DNA of 64,000 nucleotides from assembly GCF_020329435.1 (NCBI RefSeq), contig NZ_JAGKJK010000019.1, positions 1 to 64,000 of the forward strand. Direction: 5' to 3'. Under the pieces are notes generated by a model. The model did not search any database. It was given only the letters and a program-made list of their open reading frames with translations, and was not told where the DNA came from. Below are positions 7,623 through 16,037 of the stretch, in pieces. Made by a program: the position numbers and the translations under genes. Numbering within the stretch: the stretch's first letter is position 1; every line of letters starts with the position of its first letter. Source of the DNA: Bradyrhizobium hereditatis (GTDB lineage: Bacteria > Pseudomonadota > Alphaproteobacteria > Rhizobiales > Xanthobacteraceae).

Positions 7623-8897
7623 CTACATAGTCCTTGCGAGCTTTGCGGTTTTGGCGGTCTTCGCCGTCTTGGCCTGTTTTGCCTTGCCGCGAACGTCACG
7701 CGCAGCCAGCCGGCTGCCCTTCTTGCTCTTCGCTTCGGCGACTTTCTTGCTCTTAACTTCCGCGACTTTCTTGGTCTTTGCCTCCGCCACTTGAGTCTTC
7801 GCTCCGCCGCGGCGGGAGACATATTCCTGGCCGTCGATCGGCGCGACGTGAGGCGGATCCCGGTCGAGATAGGGCCGTCCGATCCCAAAATCCTTGCCGC
7901 GTTCGTCAATCCACTTCCAGAGCTTTTCAGTGGAGACCCATCGCTGCGCCCGGGTCGCTCCCTTGACGCTCACAATGTCGGCCGCAACCCCGCGGCCATA
8001 GCCGCCGCGGAGGCTGCCGCCATGGTAAGACCTATCGGTAGCCGCCTTCAGGCCGCTTGCGATCGATTGACGATAGTCGTCGCGGAACGCGCTGGTGATG
8101 CCGGGATGCAGGCCGGCCTGCTCGGCTGCGTGCAGGGTGTGAAAGAGCTTCAGCTTGAACTTCCGGTCCATGCCGCCGATCACATAGTCCATCATCGACA
8201 TGCCGGCTCTTTCAGCGGCCTTCGGATCCTTCCATGTGAAGTCCTCGTCGACACGCTTGGTGAAGGTCCTGGTGACGGTCACCATCTTGCCTTTGCGCTT
8301 GATCGTCACCTTGCGCCGTTCATGCACCTTGATGGCGTCGATCTTGGGCGCCCGTTCGTACAGGGCCCACAGGTATCGATCGATGCAGATCTCCGCGACC
8401 AGGCACTCCTCATTGATTTCGAGGATGCCGATCGACGGCGGGGCATTGTCGGGCACCGGATCGGTCGGGGAGACCATCGCCAGCTCGGCGGGCGGCTCCT
8501 CGGGCGGCAACACCTGCGAAGGATCGCTCAGCGAAATCTCGAAAAGCGATATCGGCTCATAATTAGAGAGGTGCGCCGTCGTTTCGGCGACTTTTCTCAT
8601 CACGGATGAATCGGCGGCTTCAGGCACGACAACGTCACCGGGGTCGGCGCTAGCCAGAACGACCCTCTGCGGCGCGTCTGCCTGCGGCGTGTCGGTGGGC
8701 GCGGGACTTGTGATGAGAGATGGACCGGGGCGTTCTACGGTTGGCACCGCGGCGGTCCGCTCGACGGCAGCACTGATCTGCTGGATGGGAGCAGAGCCTA
8801 GTCCTGCGAGCCAGGCGAGACCACAACTCGCAAGAGCGAGGCCCGCGACAACGTTGATTCGGCGCTGCGCCTTCGTTGCCAATCGCCATGGGTCCAT
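7623..8897 (-). CDS. M15-like peptidoglycan peptidase, membrane-anchored
   Basis: From ATG 8897 the protein has 424 residues. GGGGAGG lies about 7 bases before this codon, and earlier in-frame starts lack a ribosome site. A single N-terminal membrane helix (VVAGLALASCGLAWLAGL) is followed by a Pro/Ala-rich linker. A domain with TSAFRDDYRQSIASG, then SYHGGSLRGGYGRGVAADIV and later DPPHVAPIDG comes next. Those two His and the Asp match the zinc ligands of M15 D-Ala-D-Ala carboxypeptidase-like enzymes. The C-terminus is a long Lys/Ala tail (KVAEVKSKK-type and AKTAKTAKTAK repeats) that could bind cell wall or nucleic acid. The role in peptidoglycan trimming is inferred from the family. Confidence 0.7.
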   Translation of the reverse strand: MDPWRLATKAQRRINVVAGLALASCGLAWLAGLGSAPIQQISAAVERTAAVPTVERPGPSLITSPAPTDTPQADAPQRVVLASADPGDVVVPEAADSSVMRKVAETTAHLSNYEPISLFEISLSDPSQVLPPEEPPAELAMVSPTDPVPDNAPPSIGILEINEECLVAEICIDRYLWALYERAPKIDAIKVHERRKVTIKRKGKMVTVTRTFTKRVDEDFTWKDPKAAERAGMSMMDYVIGGMDRKFKLKLFHTLHAAEQAGLHPGITSAFRDDYRQSIASGLKAATDRSYHGGSLRGGYGRGVAADIVSVKGATRAQRWVSTEKLWKWIDERGKDFGIGRPYLDRDPPHVAPIDGQEYVSRRGGAKTQVAEAKTKKVAEVKSKKVAEAKSKKGSRLAARDVRGKAKQAKTAKTAKTAKLARTM

Positions 8898-9106
8898 GAT
8901 CCGGCCTCCCCAAGGCTCCCGCATGAGCCCGATTACAAAGCCAAGCACGCGACGGCTCATTCTTCGGATTGCGAAATCAATGCGCAACGGCCGGCGGCTA
9001 CGGGGTTGATTCTTTTTTACGGGGTGTTGCTCCGATACAACGCGCAAATGGAACTTATTGTGTCTTTCCGGGACTTATGGCCACACGACAGGACGTCAGC
9101 GGCAGA

Positions 9107-9152
9107 GTAGGGCGGATTAGCGATAGCGTAGCGCTGCGCTGATCCGCCCTAC
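9107..9152. repeat. palindromic repeat, possible terminator
   Basis: GTAGGGCGGAT (9107-9117) and ATCCGCCCTAC (9142-9152) pair perfectly over 11 bp with a 24-base loop that is itself rich in GCG/CGC. It ends 6 bases beyond the stop of the acyl-CoA dehydrogenase gene, so it could terminate that gene. The sequence is also typical of dispersed repeats in this group (from memory). Confidence 0.7.
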
Positions 9153-9158
9153 GAGCTG

Positions 9159-10940
9159 TTACCCCAGCAACACCGCATCCGCGCCGTTCACGGCATCGGC
9201 GGAGTCGGTCACCGTCTTCTCCAGCGAGGCTGACTGCACGGTGATGTTCTCGGCAAAGAACCGCGCCACCGTCACATAGCGCTGCGGATCGCCGCTCTCG
9301 CCATTGCTCTTGGCAGCGAGCGCTTCGCCGGCCAGCATGCAGCCGCCGAGCGTCGAGCCGAACAGGCGTAAGTAAGGCGTCGCTCCGGCGAGGGCGTCGT
9401 TCGGCGCTGATGTCACGCGCTCCAGCAGCCACTTGCTGGCGCGTTCCAGCGAACCGAGCGCGTCGCGGAGCTTGGCGCCCGTCGTGCCGAAGGCCGGATC
9501 GTTCGAGGTCTCGACCTGCTTGACGATGCCGTTGAGCTCATCGAGCAGCGCCCAGACCGACGCGCCGCCGCTCGCGGCGAGCTTGCGCGTCACGAGGTCG
9601 ATCGACTGGATGCCGTTGGTGCCCTCGTAAATCGAGGTGATGCGCGCGTCGCGGTAATGTTGCGCGGCCCCGGTTTCCTCGATGAAGCCCATGCCGCCGT
9701 GAACCTGCACGCCGAGATACGTCACCTCGTTGCCGATGTCGGTGGAGAACGCCTTTGCGATCGGCGTCAGCAGTGCGCCGCGGGCGGCGGCATCGGCGCG
9801 GACCTTCGGGTCCTTGGCGCGTGCGGCGATGTCGAAAGCCACGGCGGTGGCATAGCAGATCGAGCGTGCGGCGGCCGTCATGCTGCGCATCTGCAACAGC
9901 ATGCGCTTGACGTCGGGATGCACGATGATCGGATCGAGCCCGTCGCCCTTCTTGCCGACGGCGCGGCCTTGGCGGCGTTCCTGCGCGTAGGCCAGCGCCT
10001 GCTGGTACGCGCGGTCGGCGATGCCGACGCCCTCGAGACCGACGCCGAGGCGGGCCTGGTTCATCATCGTGAACATGCACTGCATGCCCTTGTTTTCCTC
10101 GCCGATCAGGTAGCCGACGGCGCCGCCGTGATCGCCCATCGTCATGGTGCAGGTGGGGGAGGCGTGCATGCCGAGCTTGTGCTCGACGCCAGAAGGATAG
10201 ATATCGTTGCGCGCGCCGAGCGAGCCGTCGGCGTTGACGAGGAATTTCGGAATCAGGAACAGCGAAATTCCCTTGGTGCCCGCGGGCGCATCGGGAAGGC
10301 GCGCCAGCACGAAATGCACGATGTTGTCGGTCATGTCGTGGTCGCCATAGGTGATGAAGATCTTGCTGCCCTTGATGCGGTAGGTGCCGTCTTCAGCACG
10401 CTCGGCGCGGGTGCGCAGCGCACCGACGTCGGAGCCCGCCTGGGGCTCGGTGAGCTGCATCGTGCCGGTCCATTCGCCGGATACCAGCTTTGCCAGATAG
10501 ATCTTCTTGAGTTCCTCGCTGCCATGGGCATCGAGCGCCTCGATCGCCGACAGCGTGAGCAGCGGGCAGAGGCCAAAGGCGATGTTCGAGGCGCTCCAGA
10601 TTTCGGTGCAGGCGGCGTTGATGGCGAGCGGCAGGCCCTGGCCACCGAATGCTTCCGGGCCGGACACCGCGTTCCAGCCTGCGGCGGCCCAGCGCTGATA
10701 GGCGTCCGGCCAGCCGGGCGCGGTCGTCACCTTATTATCTTCGAGCTTGATGCCGTGTTCGTCGCCCACCCGGTTCAGTGGCGCCAGCACGTCGCCGGCG
10801 AACTTGCCGGCTTCCTCCAGCACGGCGGCGGCAATGTCGGCGTCGAAGTCGCCGTAGTGGCCGGCCTTCACGGCCGCCTGCAGGCCTGCGCCGTGGTTGA
10901 GCGCGAGCAGGATGTCGGAGATCGGCGCGCGGTAAGTCAT
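9159..10940 (-). CDS. acyl-CoA dehydrogenase, long form
   Basis: This 593-residue flavoenzyme has the acyl-CoA dehydrogenase N-terminal, middle (MQLTEPQAGSDVGALRT) and C-terminal domains, with the catalytic base in SIYEGTNGIQ. About 130 extra C-terminal residues form the helical extension typical of the long branch (DmdC-like proteins, related to 3-methylmercaptopropionyl-CoA dehydrogenase). It oxidises an acyl-CoA to the enoyl-CoA and passes electrons to ETF. The start MTYRAP is the family's usual one. It is transcribed alone toward the palindrome at 9107-9152. Chain-length preference cannot be read from the sequence; fatty-acid beta-oxidation is the conservative assignment. Confidence 0.92.
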   Translation of the reverse strand: MTYRAPISDILLALNHGAGLQAAVKAGHYGDFDADIAAAVLEEAGKFAGDVLAPLNRVGDEHGIKLEDNKVTTAPGWPDAYQRWAAAGWNAVSGPEAFGGQGLPLAINAACTEIWSASNIAFGLCPLLTLSAIEALDAHGSEELKKIYLAKLVSGEWTGTMQLTEPQAGSDVGALRTRAERAEDGTYRIKGSKIFITYGDHDMTDNIVHFVLARLPDAPAGTKGISLFLIPKFLVNADGSLGARNDIYPSGVEHKLGMHASPTCTMTMGDHGGAVGYLIGEENKGMQCMFTMMNQARLGVGLEGVGIADRAYQQALAYAQERRQGRAVGKKGDGLDPIIVHPDVKRMLLQMRSMTAAARSICYATAVAFDIAARAKDPKVRADAAARGALLTPIAKAFSTDIGNEVTYLGVQVHGGMGFIEETGAAQHYRDARITSIYEGTNGIQSIDLVTRKLAASGGASVWALLDELNGIVKQVETSNDPAFGTTGAKLRDALGSLERASKWLLERVTSAPNDALAGATPYLRLFGSTLGGCMLAGEALAAKSNGESGDPQRYVTVARFFAENITVQSASLEKTVTDSADAVNGADAVLLG

Positions 10941-11219
10941 GACGAAAATCTCGCTTTTGGGTAATGATCTGCCGCCGTCTTCCCACGAAACCGGGGTTCT
11001 CTCAACTCTCCGCCGGGCGGTATTCGTCCCGCCCGGGGCAGCGAGACCGGTCCCAGGGACCTGCGGCTATGACACATTATTAAGGGAGGCCTCGACAGGG
11101 GCATTTTGGCGTGAAATTCGTCCCCGCAACCTGTTGAAATGGCGTGGCTCTCTCTATAGACCGGCGTTACCGGAAGACGGATCGGCGCCGGTCGATCCCC
11201 GCGTTCCGGCCGGCGCTGT

Positions 11220-11294
11220 TGGGGCGTAGCCAAGCGGTAAGGCAGCGGATTTTGATTCCGCCATTCGGAGGTTCGATCCCTCCCGCCCCAGCCA
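11220..11294 (+). tRNA. tRNA-Gln (UUG)
   Basis: A full cloverleaf can be drawn. The acceptor stem TGGGGCG pairs with CGCCCCA, the anticodon stem GCGGA pairs with TCCGC around loop TTTTGAT (anticodon TTG), the T arm contains GTTCGATCC, and the CCA end is encoded. An integrase gene begins to the right (its stop is 292 bp away), so the 3' end of this tRNA is the probable attachment site of an integrated element. Confidence 0.96.
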
Positions 11295-11586
11295 GAGCCA
11301 ACGCTCTGATTTTGTTATGAAAACAGCATTGATCGAGGCAGAATTTCCAGCGCATTTGGAAATTCCGTTGCCTCCCATTTGGAAATTCTGTGCTGGTTTC
11401 GTTTTCGGTCGAAGGAAGATGAAAGTCGTCGCGCGTTCAATGTCGCGCAACTTATCAAAATACGAATTGAGCGGATGAACGCCGTCTGCGCGTTGCAAGC
11501 TTCCGACCGCTGCCGTTGATGTCGCGTGCGGGATCAACAGTTGCAGAGCCCCGCCGCCTTTTGCAGCGCTCAAGGAAACGCGAAGT
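11295..11586. other. attachment-site region between tRNA-Gln and integrase
   Basis: There is no gene in these 292 bases. Three copies of the 9-mer TGGAAATTC lie here, one inverted, in the position where integrase arm sites are usually found. The remainder holds nothing recognisable. Confidence 0.6.
11341..11388. promoter_or_regulatory. cluster of three 9-bp sites, possible integrase arm sites
   Basis: GAATTTCCA (11341-11349) is the complement of TGGAAATTC, which then occurs directly at 11357-11365 and 11380-11388. Three copies within 48 bp, about 50 bp from the tRNA end and upstream of an integrase stop codon, fit arm-type binding sites for a tyrosine recombinase or its directionality factor. 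The function is inference. Confidence 0.5.
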
Positions 11587-12918
11587 CTATCTTTGAGATC
11601 GGACGCTAGTCTTCGAAATTGGGGAGGTCTGCATTTCGTCTCGAGGTGATGCTGCTCCATCAGCATTCTGCTGATCGAGCTCCTTCTGCGCCAGGAGATG
11701 TGCATGCCGCTTACGGGTCGCAGCCAACGCTCGCATCATCGTTTCCTTTGCATAGCCGCGATAGGCCTGTGCGGTCTTATGGCCCGAGAGCGCACGACCC
11801 TGGCCGTCCGTCAGTTCGGCTTCCTCAAGCTCGGTCATGCCACCGTGTCGACAGGCATCAAGCGTGAACAGCTTTGACACGCCGTCGATCTTCTTGCGCA
11901 TCTGCTGCACCACTTTTTCCATGCCCGGGTAGGACCACACTTTGGCATCGCCCTTGCGTTCACCCTTTTGGATCCGACGCATGATCATCGGGACGCCGAG
12001 CTTAGGCAGATGGCTCAAAACGTCCTCCGCTTCGGCGTAAAACTTGACGGTCTCTCCGTCGAGAGTCTCTTCTAGCGGATGCCAGACCAGCGCCTTGTTC
12101 TTGTGGTGCTCGATGCGGACAGCGTGTGGCCAGTTTCTGCTGCGATAGTCGGGCCAAGTCAAAAACCCGGCCACCACGTTCTCTGGCCGTTGCAGCCATT
12201 CAAAGCAGATCACCGCGACAGCCGCGGGTTCAGGCCGGCCTTCCTTGATGCAGCCCCACGCAAATTTATAGACCTCTTCGCGCGTGACCGCATGCTTCTT
12301 GGTTTTGGTGCGGCTCTTGAGGGTGAAATCATCCCAGGGGTTCGGATGCTTCTTGTCGAACAACTCCGGGTGTAGACGACGCATGATCCGCCACACCTTT
12401 CGGCAGAGCCCGACGACCTTTTCTCCCTGCCGCAGTCTGATGCCGTTCGGCCCGTTGATGATTTTGTCGTAGATCTTATCGGCGGCTCGTGGCGTAACGT
12501 CCATGATCTGCCGTTCGCCAATCCGCCGTCCGTTCTTATCGACGGTGTCGCAGATCATTTGCATGATCCGTTCGTAATCGGGGCGGGACCGTGGTGAGAC
12601 CTTCTCGGTATACGCCTTCTCCGTCTTGTATTGCCGGAACAGCCAATCGATCGTGCCATAGCGCGCGATCTTTCCCTGCTCACCCGGCTCCCCTCTGCGG
12701 TGGTTGTTCCATTCATCGAAGAGCGCATTGAGCGTGGCAGCGCGTCCGCCTTTTCCCTCTTCACCGCATGCGACCTCGTAGCTCGTCCCAAGTGGCTCAT
12801 TCGCCATCTCGCAGCCGAGATTGCGGTAATAGGTGGGGATCCGGAAATAGAACGCGACCGAACCGCGGGCAAGCCGACGCACCTCCACAAACCGTGGAAG
12901 CGGCCGCTCCAACGTCAC
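11587..12918 (-). CDS. tyrosine-type site-specific integrase
   Basis: The 443-residue protein has a core-binding SAM-like domain (about 110-210) and a C-terminal catalytic domain. Candidate active-site residues are Arg in WLQRPENVV, Arg-His in LDACRHGGMTE, His in LSGHKTAQAY and the Tyr of YRGYAK. The start is GTG 12918, not a longer frame: GAGG precedes it, and it overlaps the stop of the upstream HTH gene as GTGA. The conserved-looking sequence (TLERPLPRFVEVRRL) begins there. Located beside tRNA-Gln(UUG), it probably integrated an element at that tRNA. I found no second copy of the tRNA-Gln 3' end in the window, so the element is either longer or decayed. Confidence 0.9.
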   Translation of the reverse strand: MTLERPLPRFVEVRRLARGSVAFYFRIPTYYRNLGCEMANEPLGTSYEVACGEEGKGGRAATLNALFDEWNNHRRGEPGEQGKIARYGTIDWLFRQYKTEKAYTEKVSPRSRPDYERIMQMICDTVDKNGRRIGERQIMDVTPRAADKIYDKIINGPNGIRLRQGEKVVGLCRKVWRIMRRLHPELFDKKHPNPWDDFTLKSRTKTKKHAVTREEVYKFAWGCIKEGRPEPAAVAVICFEWLQRPENVVAGFLTWPDYRSRNWPHAVRIEHHKNKALVWHPLEETLDGETVKFYAEAEDVLSHLPKLGVPMIMRRIQKGERKGDAKVWSYPGMEKVVQQMRKKIDGVSKLFTLDACRHGGMTELEEAELTDGQGRALSGHKTAQAYRGYAKETMMRALAATRKRHAHLLAQKELDQQNADGAASPRDEMQTSPISKTSVRSQR

Positions 12919-13145
12919 AAATCCTCGGCGAGGTCGCCCGGCACCATGTCCGGCGCGATAGCTCGGTCCAGATCGTCTCTCAACCACAGCTGACGCCTCC
13001 CTTCTTTCACGCGTGGCTGAGGATACTCCTTACCGACTCGTTTGAGAAAGGCTTCTACAGTCGGTTCGCCGCAATATCCGGCTGCGAATGCGGCTGGCAT
13101 ACGGCGCGGCCAAGAGCCTGCAGGAATTGCGGCAGAACGTGACAT
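12915..13145 (-). CDS. small HTH DNA-binding protein, integrase partner
   Basis: This 76-residue protein has the layout of the small helix-turn-helix proteins that precede integrases in Bradyrhizobium elements: an N-terminal SGSW-like phrase (AGSWPRRMPAAFAAGYCG), a helix EPTVEAFLKRVG, and then RRQLWLRDDLDRAI. It resembles AlpA/excisionase-type winged-helix proteins that select recombination direction or regulate the integrase. Its TGA overlaps the GTG of the integrase, so translation is coupled. The assignment to recombination is inference from position and fold. Confidence 0.7.
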   Translation of the reverse strand: MSRSAAIPAGSWPRRMPAAFAAGYCGEPTVEAFLKRVGKEYPQPRVKEGRRQLWLRDDLDRAIAPDMVPGDLAEDL

Positions 13146-13493
13146 TGCGATCAGTGAAATCGGCTTCAGTCATATGGTGTACCGATGCATCATGCAGATC
13201 TCCGCCGGGGCTTGAAACCGAGACTGCAGGAGATCGCGCAAGAGGGTAGTAGATCGTACTAAAGGGATACATTGAGCGGAGCCGCAGCTGGCAGCGAGGC
13301 CAACACTTATGACCTTGCTTTCCCTATCCTTTCCGGTTGTGCCTCACTCTTAATCAGCGGGTCCCAGATTCGAGCCCTGGTGCATCGCGAAATCAAGCAT
13401 GTATGGCAGGTTGTTAGAGTCCCATTCCGACGACCTGAGTCAGCGGCTGTTACGACAGCTAGCGGCTTTAACCGCGAAACTGCTGCCGCCTAA
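13146..13493. other. 348-bp spacer containing tRNA-Lys fragment
   Basis: No gene is recognised between the integrase partner and the truncated SDR. The only structured item is the 37-bp piece of tRNA-Lys(CUU) at 13347-13383. This looks like the left seam between two integrated elements. Confidence 0.55.
13347..13383 (+). repeat. tRNA-Lys(CUU) 3'-half fragment, attachment-like repeat 1
   Basis: CTCTTAATCAGCGGGTCCCA followed by a T-arm (GATTCGAGCCCTGGTGC) is the anticodon-loop-to-acceptor part of tRNA-Lys(CUU). It matches 30109-30145 in 36 of 37 positions, in the same orientation. The 5' half and the CCA end are missing. The match begins in the anticodon loop, a common crossover point for tyrosine integrases. 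I read it as a remnant attachment site. Confidence 0.75.
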
Positions 13494-13822
13494 TCAGAAT
13501 GTTCCGGGATAAGCGCCGCCGTCGATCAGCAGACTCTGGCCAGTGATATAGCCGGCCTGCGCGGAGCACAGGAAAGCACATGCCGCGCCGAATTCGTCCG
13601 GGTGGCCGAACCGCTTGGTCGGATTGGTCACACGGATCTCCTCCGTGACCTCTCTGACCTCGCGGGATGAATTCTTCGCCAGCGCCGCCAGGTTGGATTT
13701 CAGCCGGTCAGTGTCGAAGGTGCCGGGCAATAGATTGTTGATCGTCACATTGTGCTCGGCGACCGAGCGCGCTAGGCCCGCCACAAAGCCGGTAAGACCA
13801 GTGCGGGCGCCGAACTTCGACC
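13494..13822 (-). pseudogene. SDR oxidoreductase, C-terminal fragment
   Basis: The frame ending here encodes the last ~110 residues of a short-chain dehydrogenase: GLTGFVAGLARSVAEHNVTI, NNLLPGTFDTDRL, and the terminal YITGQSLLIDGGAYPGTF. The NAD-binding TGxxxGxG motif, the catalytic Ser and the Tyr-x3-Lys pair are absent. Upstream of about 13822 the translation stops resembling an SDR and runs into another SDR remnant on the opposite strand. It cannot be an active enzyme. Confidence 0.7.
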
Positions 13823-13826
13823 ATTC

Positions 13827-14054
13827 CCTGGCGTTCGGACGAATACCGTTTGCTTCGGCGTCGTCGAGACTCCCATGACCGAGACGATCAGGGGCGAGAA
13901 GTTTCGTGATGGCGTGCTGGCGCGGATTCCGATGGGACGTTGGGCCACGCCGGAAGAAGTCGTAAAGCCCGTGTGTTTCCTGCTCTCGGATGCCGCTTCT
14001 TACATTACCGGGCAGCACATTGCCGTGGACGGCGGGTATCATATTTCTCTCTGA
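13827..14054 (+). pseudogene. second SDR oxidoreductase, C-terminal fragment
   Basis: In the plus frame ending at TGA 14052-14054 the translation reads VRTNTVCFGVVETPMTE, then MGRWATPEEVVKPVCFLLSD and YITGQHIAVDGGYHISL, the last third of another short-chain dehydrogenase. No start codon or N-terminal half exists. It abuts the minus-strand SDR fragment at their broken ends, so two different SDR genes lost their N-termini at one junction. Confidence 0.7.
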
Positions 14055-14194
14055 TCGACTTATCGCTCGGTAGCGTGCCCCAGAAGGGGAGCGGCTGCGG
14101 TCTGAGGTCCCGACAATCCCAATCTTGCCAACCCTTTCCTCTGGGCTGCTACGCGGGGCCTAAAGAGGGCTTGATCAGCGGAGCGGTTGTCGCT

Positions 14195-14220
14195 ATTATT
14201 TGAACGGTCAGTCGGATTAT
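14195..14220 (+). promoter_or_regulatory. candidate TetR operator, left copy
   Basis: This 26-bp sequence (TTTGAACGG, then TCA, then GTCGGATTAT at its right) matches the inverse complement of 29059-29084 in 24 of 26 positions. It lies 55 bp before the first start of the oxygenase operon. The core CGGYCRGTCGG is an imperfect dyad. Because the other copy sits in front of the opposite operon beside a TetR gene, I call it that regulator's operator (inference). Confidence 0.65.
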
Positions 14221-14275
14221 TAATGACCCGCGACTCAGAGCGCGGGCGCCGATGTTCTATTGGGAGGGAGCCGCG

Positions 14276-15535
14276 ATGAACGTGATGCCGCGCGCGTCGC
14301 AGTGGGGCGAATTGATCCGTTCGGACCGGGTGCACGGCTCGCTCTATACCGATCCGGCCATCTTCGAAGCCGAGCTGCAGAACATCTGGTATCGCACATG
14401 GGTTTATGTCGGGCACGAGAGCGAGGTGCCGAAGGCCAACGACTACGTCGTCAAGTCGATTGGCCCGCAATCCGTGATCATGACGCGCGACGAGCAGGGC
14501 AGGGTGAACCTCCTGCTCAATCGCTGCTCGCACCGTGGCAACCAGGTCTGTTCCTATGAGCGGGGCAACGCGCGCTCGTTCACCTGTCCGTTCCACTCCT
14601 GGACATTCGCCAATGACGGCCGGCTGGTCGGCTATGCCTTTCCCGACGGCTATGAGGGGCAGGACAAATCGCTGCTTGTGCTTGGCCGCGTTACCCGCGT
14701 CGAATCCTATCGCGGTTTTGTGTTCGGCTCCTTTGCGGCCGAAGGGCCGACATTAAGGGAGCATCTCGGCGCCGCCGCCGAACCCATCGACCGCCTAGTG
14801 CGAACCTCGCCGGAAGGCGAAGTCGAGATCACCGCGGGGTTCCTCAAGCACCGCGTCAAGGCCAATTGGAAATTCATCCTCGAGAACGAGTGTGACGGCT
14901 ATCACCCGGCCTTCGTGCATTCCTCGATCTTCGGCGTGGCCGACAGCGCGATCGGCAAGCTCTATGGCGGGGCGTCCACGGCGCTGACGCGCGACTATGG
15001 CGGCGGCCATACCGAAATCGACCTGCGGCCGGAGTTCCGCAAACGCGACGTGCCGATGAGCTGGTTCGGCACGACGACCGAGCGGCTGCCGGACTACACC
15101 GCGCGGATGAACGCCGCCTATGGCGAGCGAGAAGCGCGCGAGATCATGATCGACGGCACGCCGCATGTCATGATCTTTCCCAACCTGTTCATCGCCGAAA
15201 TCCAGATGTTCGTGATCCAGCCGCTGGCGGTCGATGACAGCGTGCAACATGTCACTGCACTGCAGTTCAAGGGCGCGCCGGATCTCAATCGCAGACTGCG
15301 TCAGCAGACCATGGGTTCGGTTGGTCCTGCCGGCTTCCTACTGGCCGATGATTCCGAGATGTACGAGCGCTGTCATCGCGGCGTGCTGGCGCGCAATCCA
15401 GAATGGATCTTTCTGGGACGCGGCGAGAAGCGCGAGCGCACCGACGAGCTCGGCTTCAAGGTCGGGCACGTCACCGACGAGGTGCCATCGCGCGGTATCT
15501 GGCGCCACTACCGCAAGCTTATGGAGGCGCGGTAA
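14276..15535 (+). CDS. Rieske non-heme iron oxygenase, alpha subunit
   Basis: The 419-residue protein has the Rieske cluster ligands in CSHRGNQVC and CPFHSWTF (Cys/His near residues 84, 86, 104, 107) and the mononuclear iron motif ENECDGYHPAFVH (His near 210 and 215). This is the catalytic subunit of a ring-hydroxylating dioxygenase of the alpha-beta type. The start is ATG 14276, since GGGAGGGAG precedes it by a few bases; an in-frame ATG at 14252 lacks such a site. The beta subunit follows directly (TAATG overlap). No ferredoxin or reductase gene is in the operon. The CoA-ester enzymes around it suggest an aromatic or cyclic acid substrate (inference). Confidence 0.92.
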   Translation: MNVMPRASQWGELIRSDRVHGSLYTDPAIFEAELQNIWYRTWVYVGHESEVPKANDYVVKSIGPQSVIMTRDEQGRVNLLLNRCSHRGNQVCSYERGNARSFTCPFHSWTFANDGRLVGYAFPDGYEGQDKSLLVLGRVTRVESYRGFVFGSFAAEGPTLREHLGAAAEPIDRLVRTSPEGEVEITAGFLKHRVKANWKFILENECDGYHPAFVHSSIFGVADSAIGKLYGGASTALTRDYGGGHTEIDLRPEFRKRDVPMSWFGTTTERLPDYTARMNAAYGEREAREIMIDGTPHVMIFPNLFIAEIQMFVIQPLAVDDSVQHVTALQFKGAPDLNRRLRQQTMGSVGPAGFLLADDSEMYERCHRGVLARNPEWIFLGRGEKRERTDELGFKVGHVTDEVPSRGIWRHYRKLMEAR

Positions 15536-16029
15536 TGCTGTCGCGCGAGAGCAGCTCCACCTTACTTGGCGCCGTCACGGCGTTCCTCTACAAGGAGGCG
15601 CGTTTGCAGGATGAGCATCAATATGAGGCCTGGGAAGCACTGTGGACCGACGACGGCGTCTACTGGGTGCCGGCCAACGGCGCCGATATCGACCCCGAAA
15701 GGGAGATGTCGATCATCTATGACAATCGATCGCGAATCGCGCTGCGCGTCAGGCAGTTGATGACCGGAAAACACTTCACACAAACGCCGCAGTCGCGGCT
15801 GCGGCGGCTGGTATCCAATATCGAGCTTCTGGACCAGCAGGCCGGTGGCGACATTGCGGTCGGCAGCAATAGCATGATCTTCGAGTCGAGCCTGCGCGAC
15901 GACACGATCTGGGCGGCCCGCAACGAGTACCGGCTGCGCCATGTCGATGGCGAATGGCGCATGGCCTACAAGAAGGTCACGCTGGTCAACAACGACAAAG
16001 CCATCTACACGCTTTCATTCCTGGTGTGA
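15535..16029 (+). CDS. ring-hydroxylating dioxygenase, beta subunit
   Basis: This 164-residue protein has the NTF2-like fold of dioxygenase small subunits: YKEARLQDEHQYEAWEALW, then DDGVYWVPANGADIDPERE, and the end WRMAYKKVTLVNNDKAIYTL. Beta subunits stabilise the alpha3-beta3 hexamer and shape the substrate pocket in some enzymes. Its ATG shares one base with the alpha subunit's stop codon, so the two are translated together, and it overlaps or touches the hydratase gene after it. Confidence 0.9.
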   Translation: MLSRESSSTLLGAVTAFLYKEARLQDEHQYEAWEALWTDDGVYWVPANGADIDPEREMSIIYDNRSRIALRVRQLMTGKHFTQTPQSRLRRLVSNIELLDQQAGGDIAVGSNSMIFESSLRDDTIWAARNEYRLRHVDGEWRMAYKKVTLVNNDKAIYTLSFLV

Positions 16030-16037
16030 CGGACGCC

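Noticed and set aside
9657..10964. A 435-residue open frame on the plus strand
   Set aside because: It is antisense to the acyl-CoA dehydrogenase gene, with His/Arg/Gly-rich composition and no motif.
13347..13383. A second tRNA gene
   Set aside because: It lacks both the 5' half and the CCA end, so it is only an attachment-like fragment.
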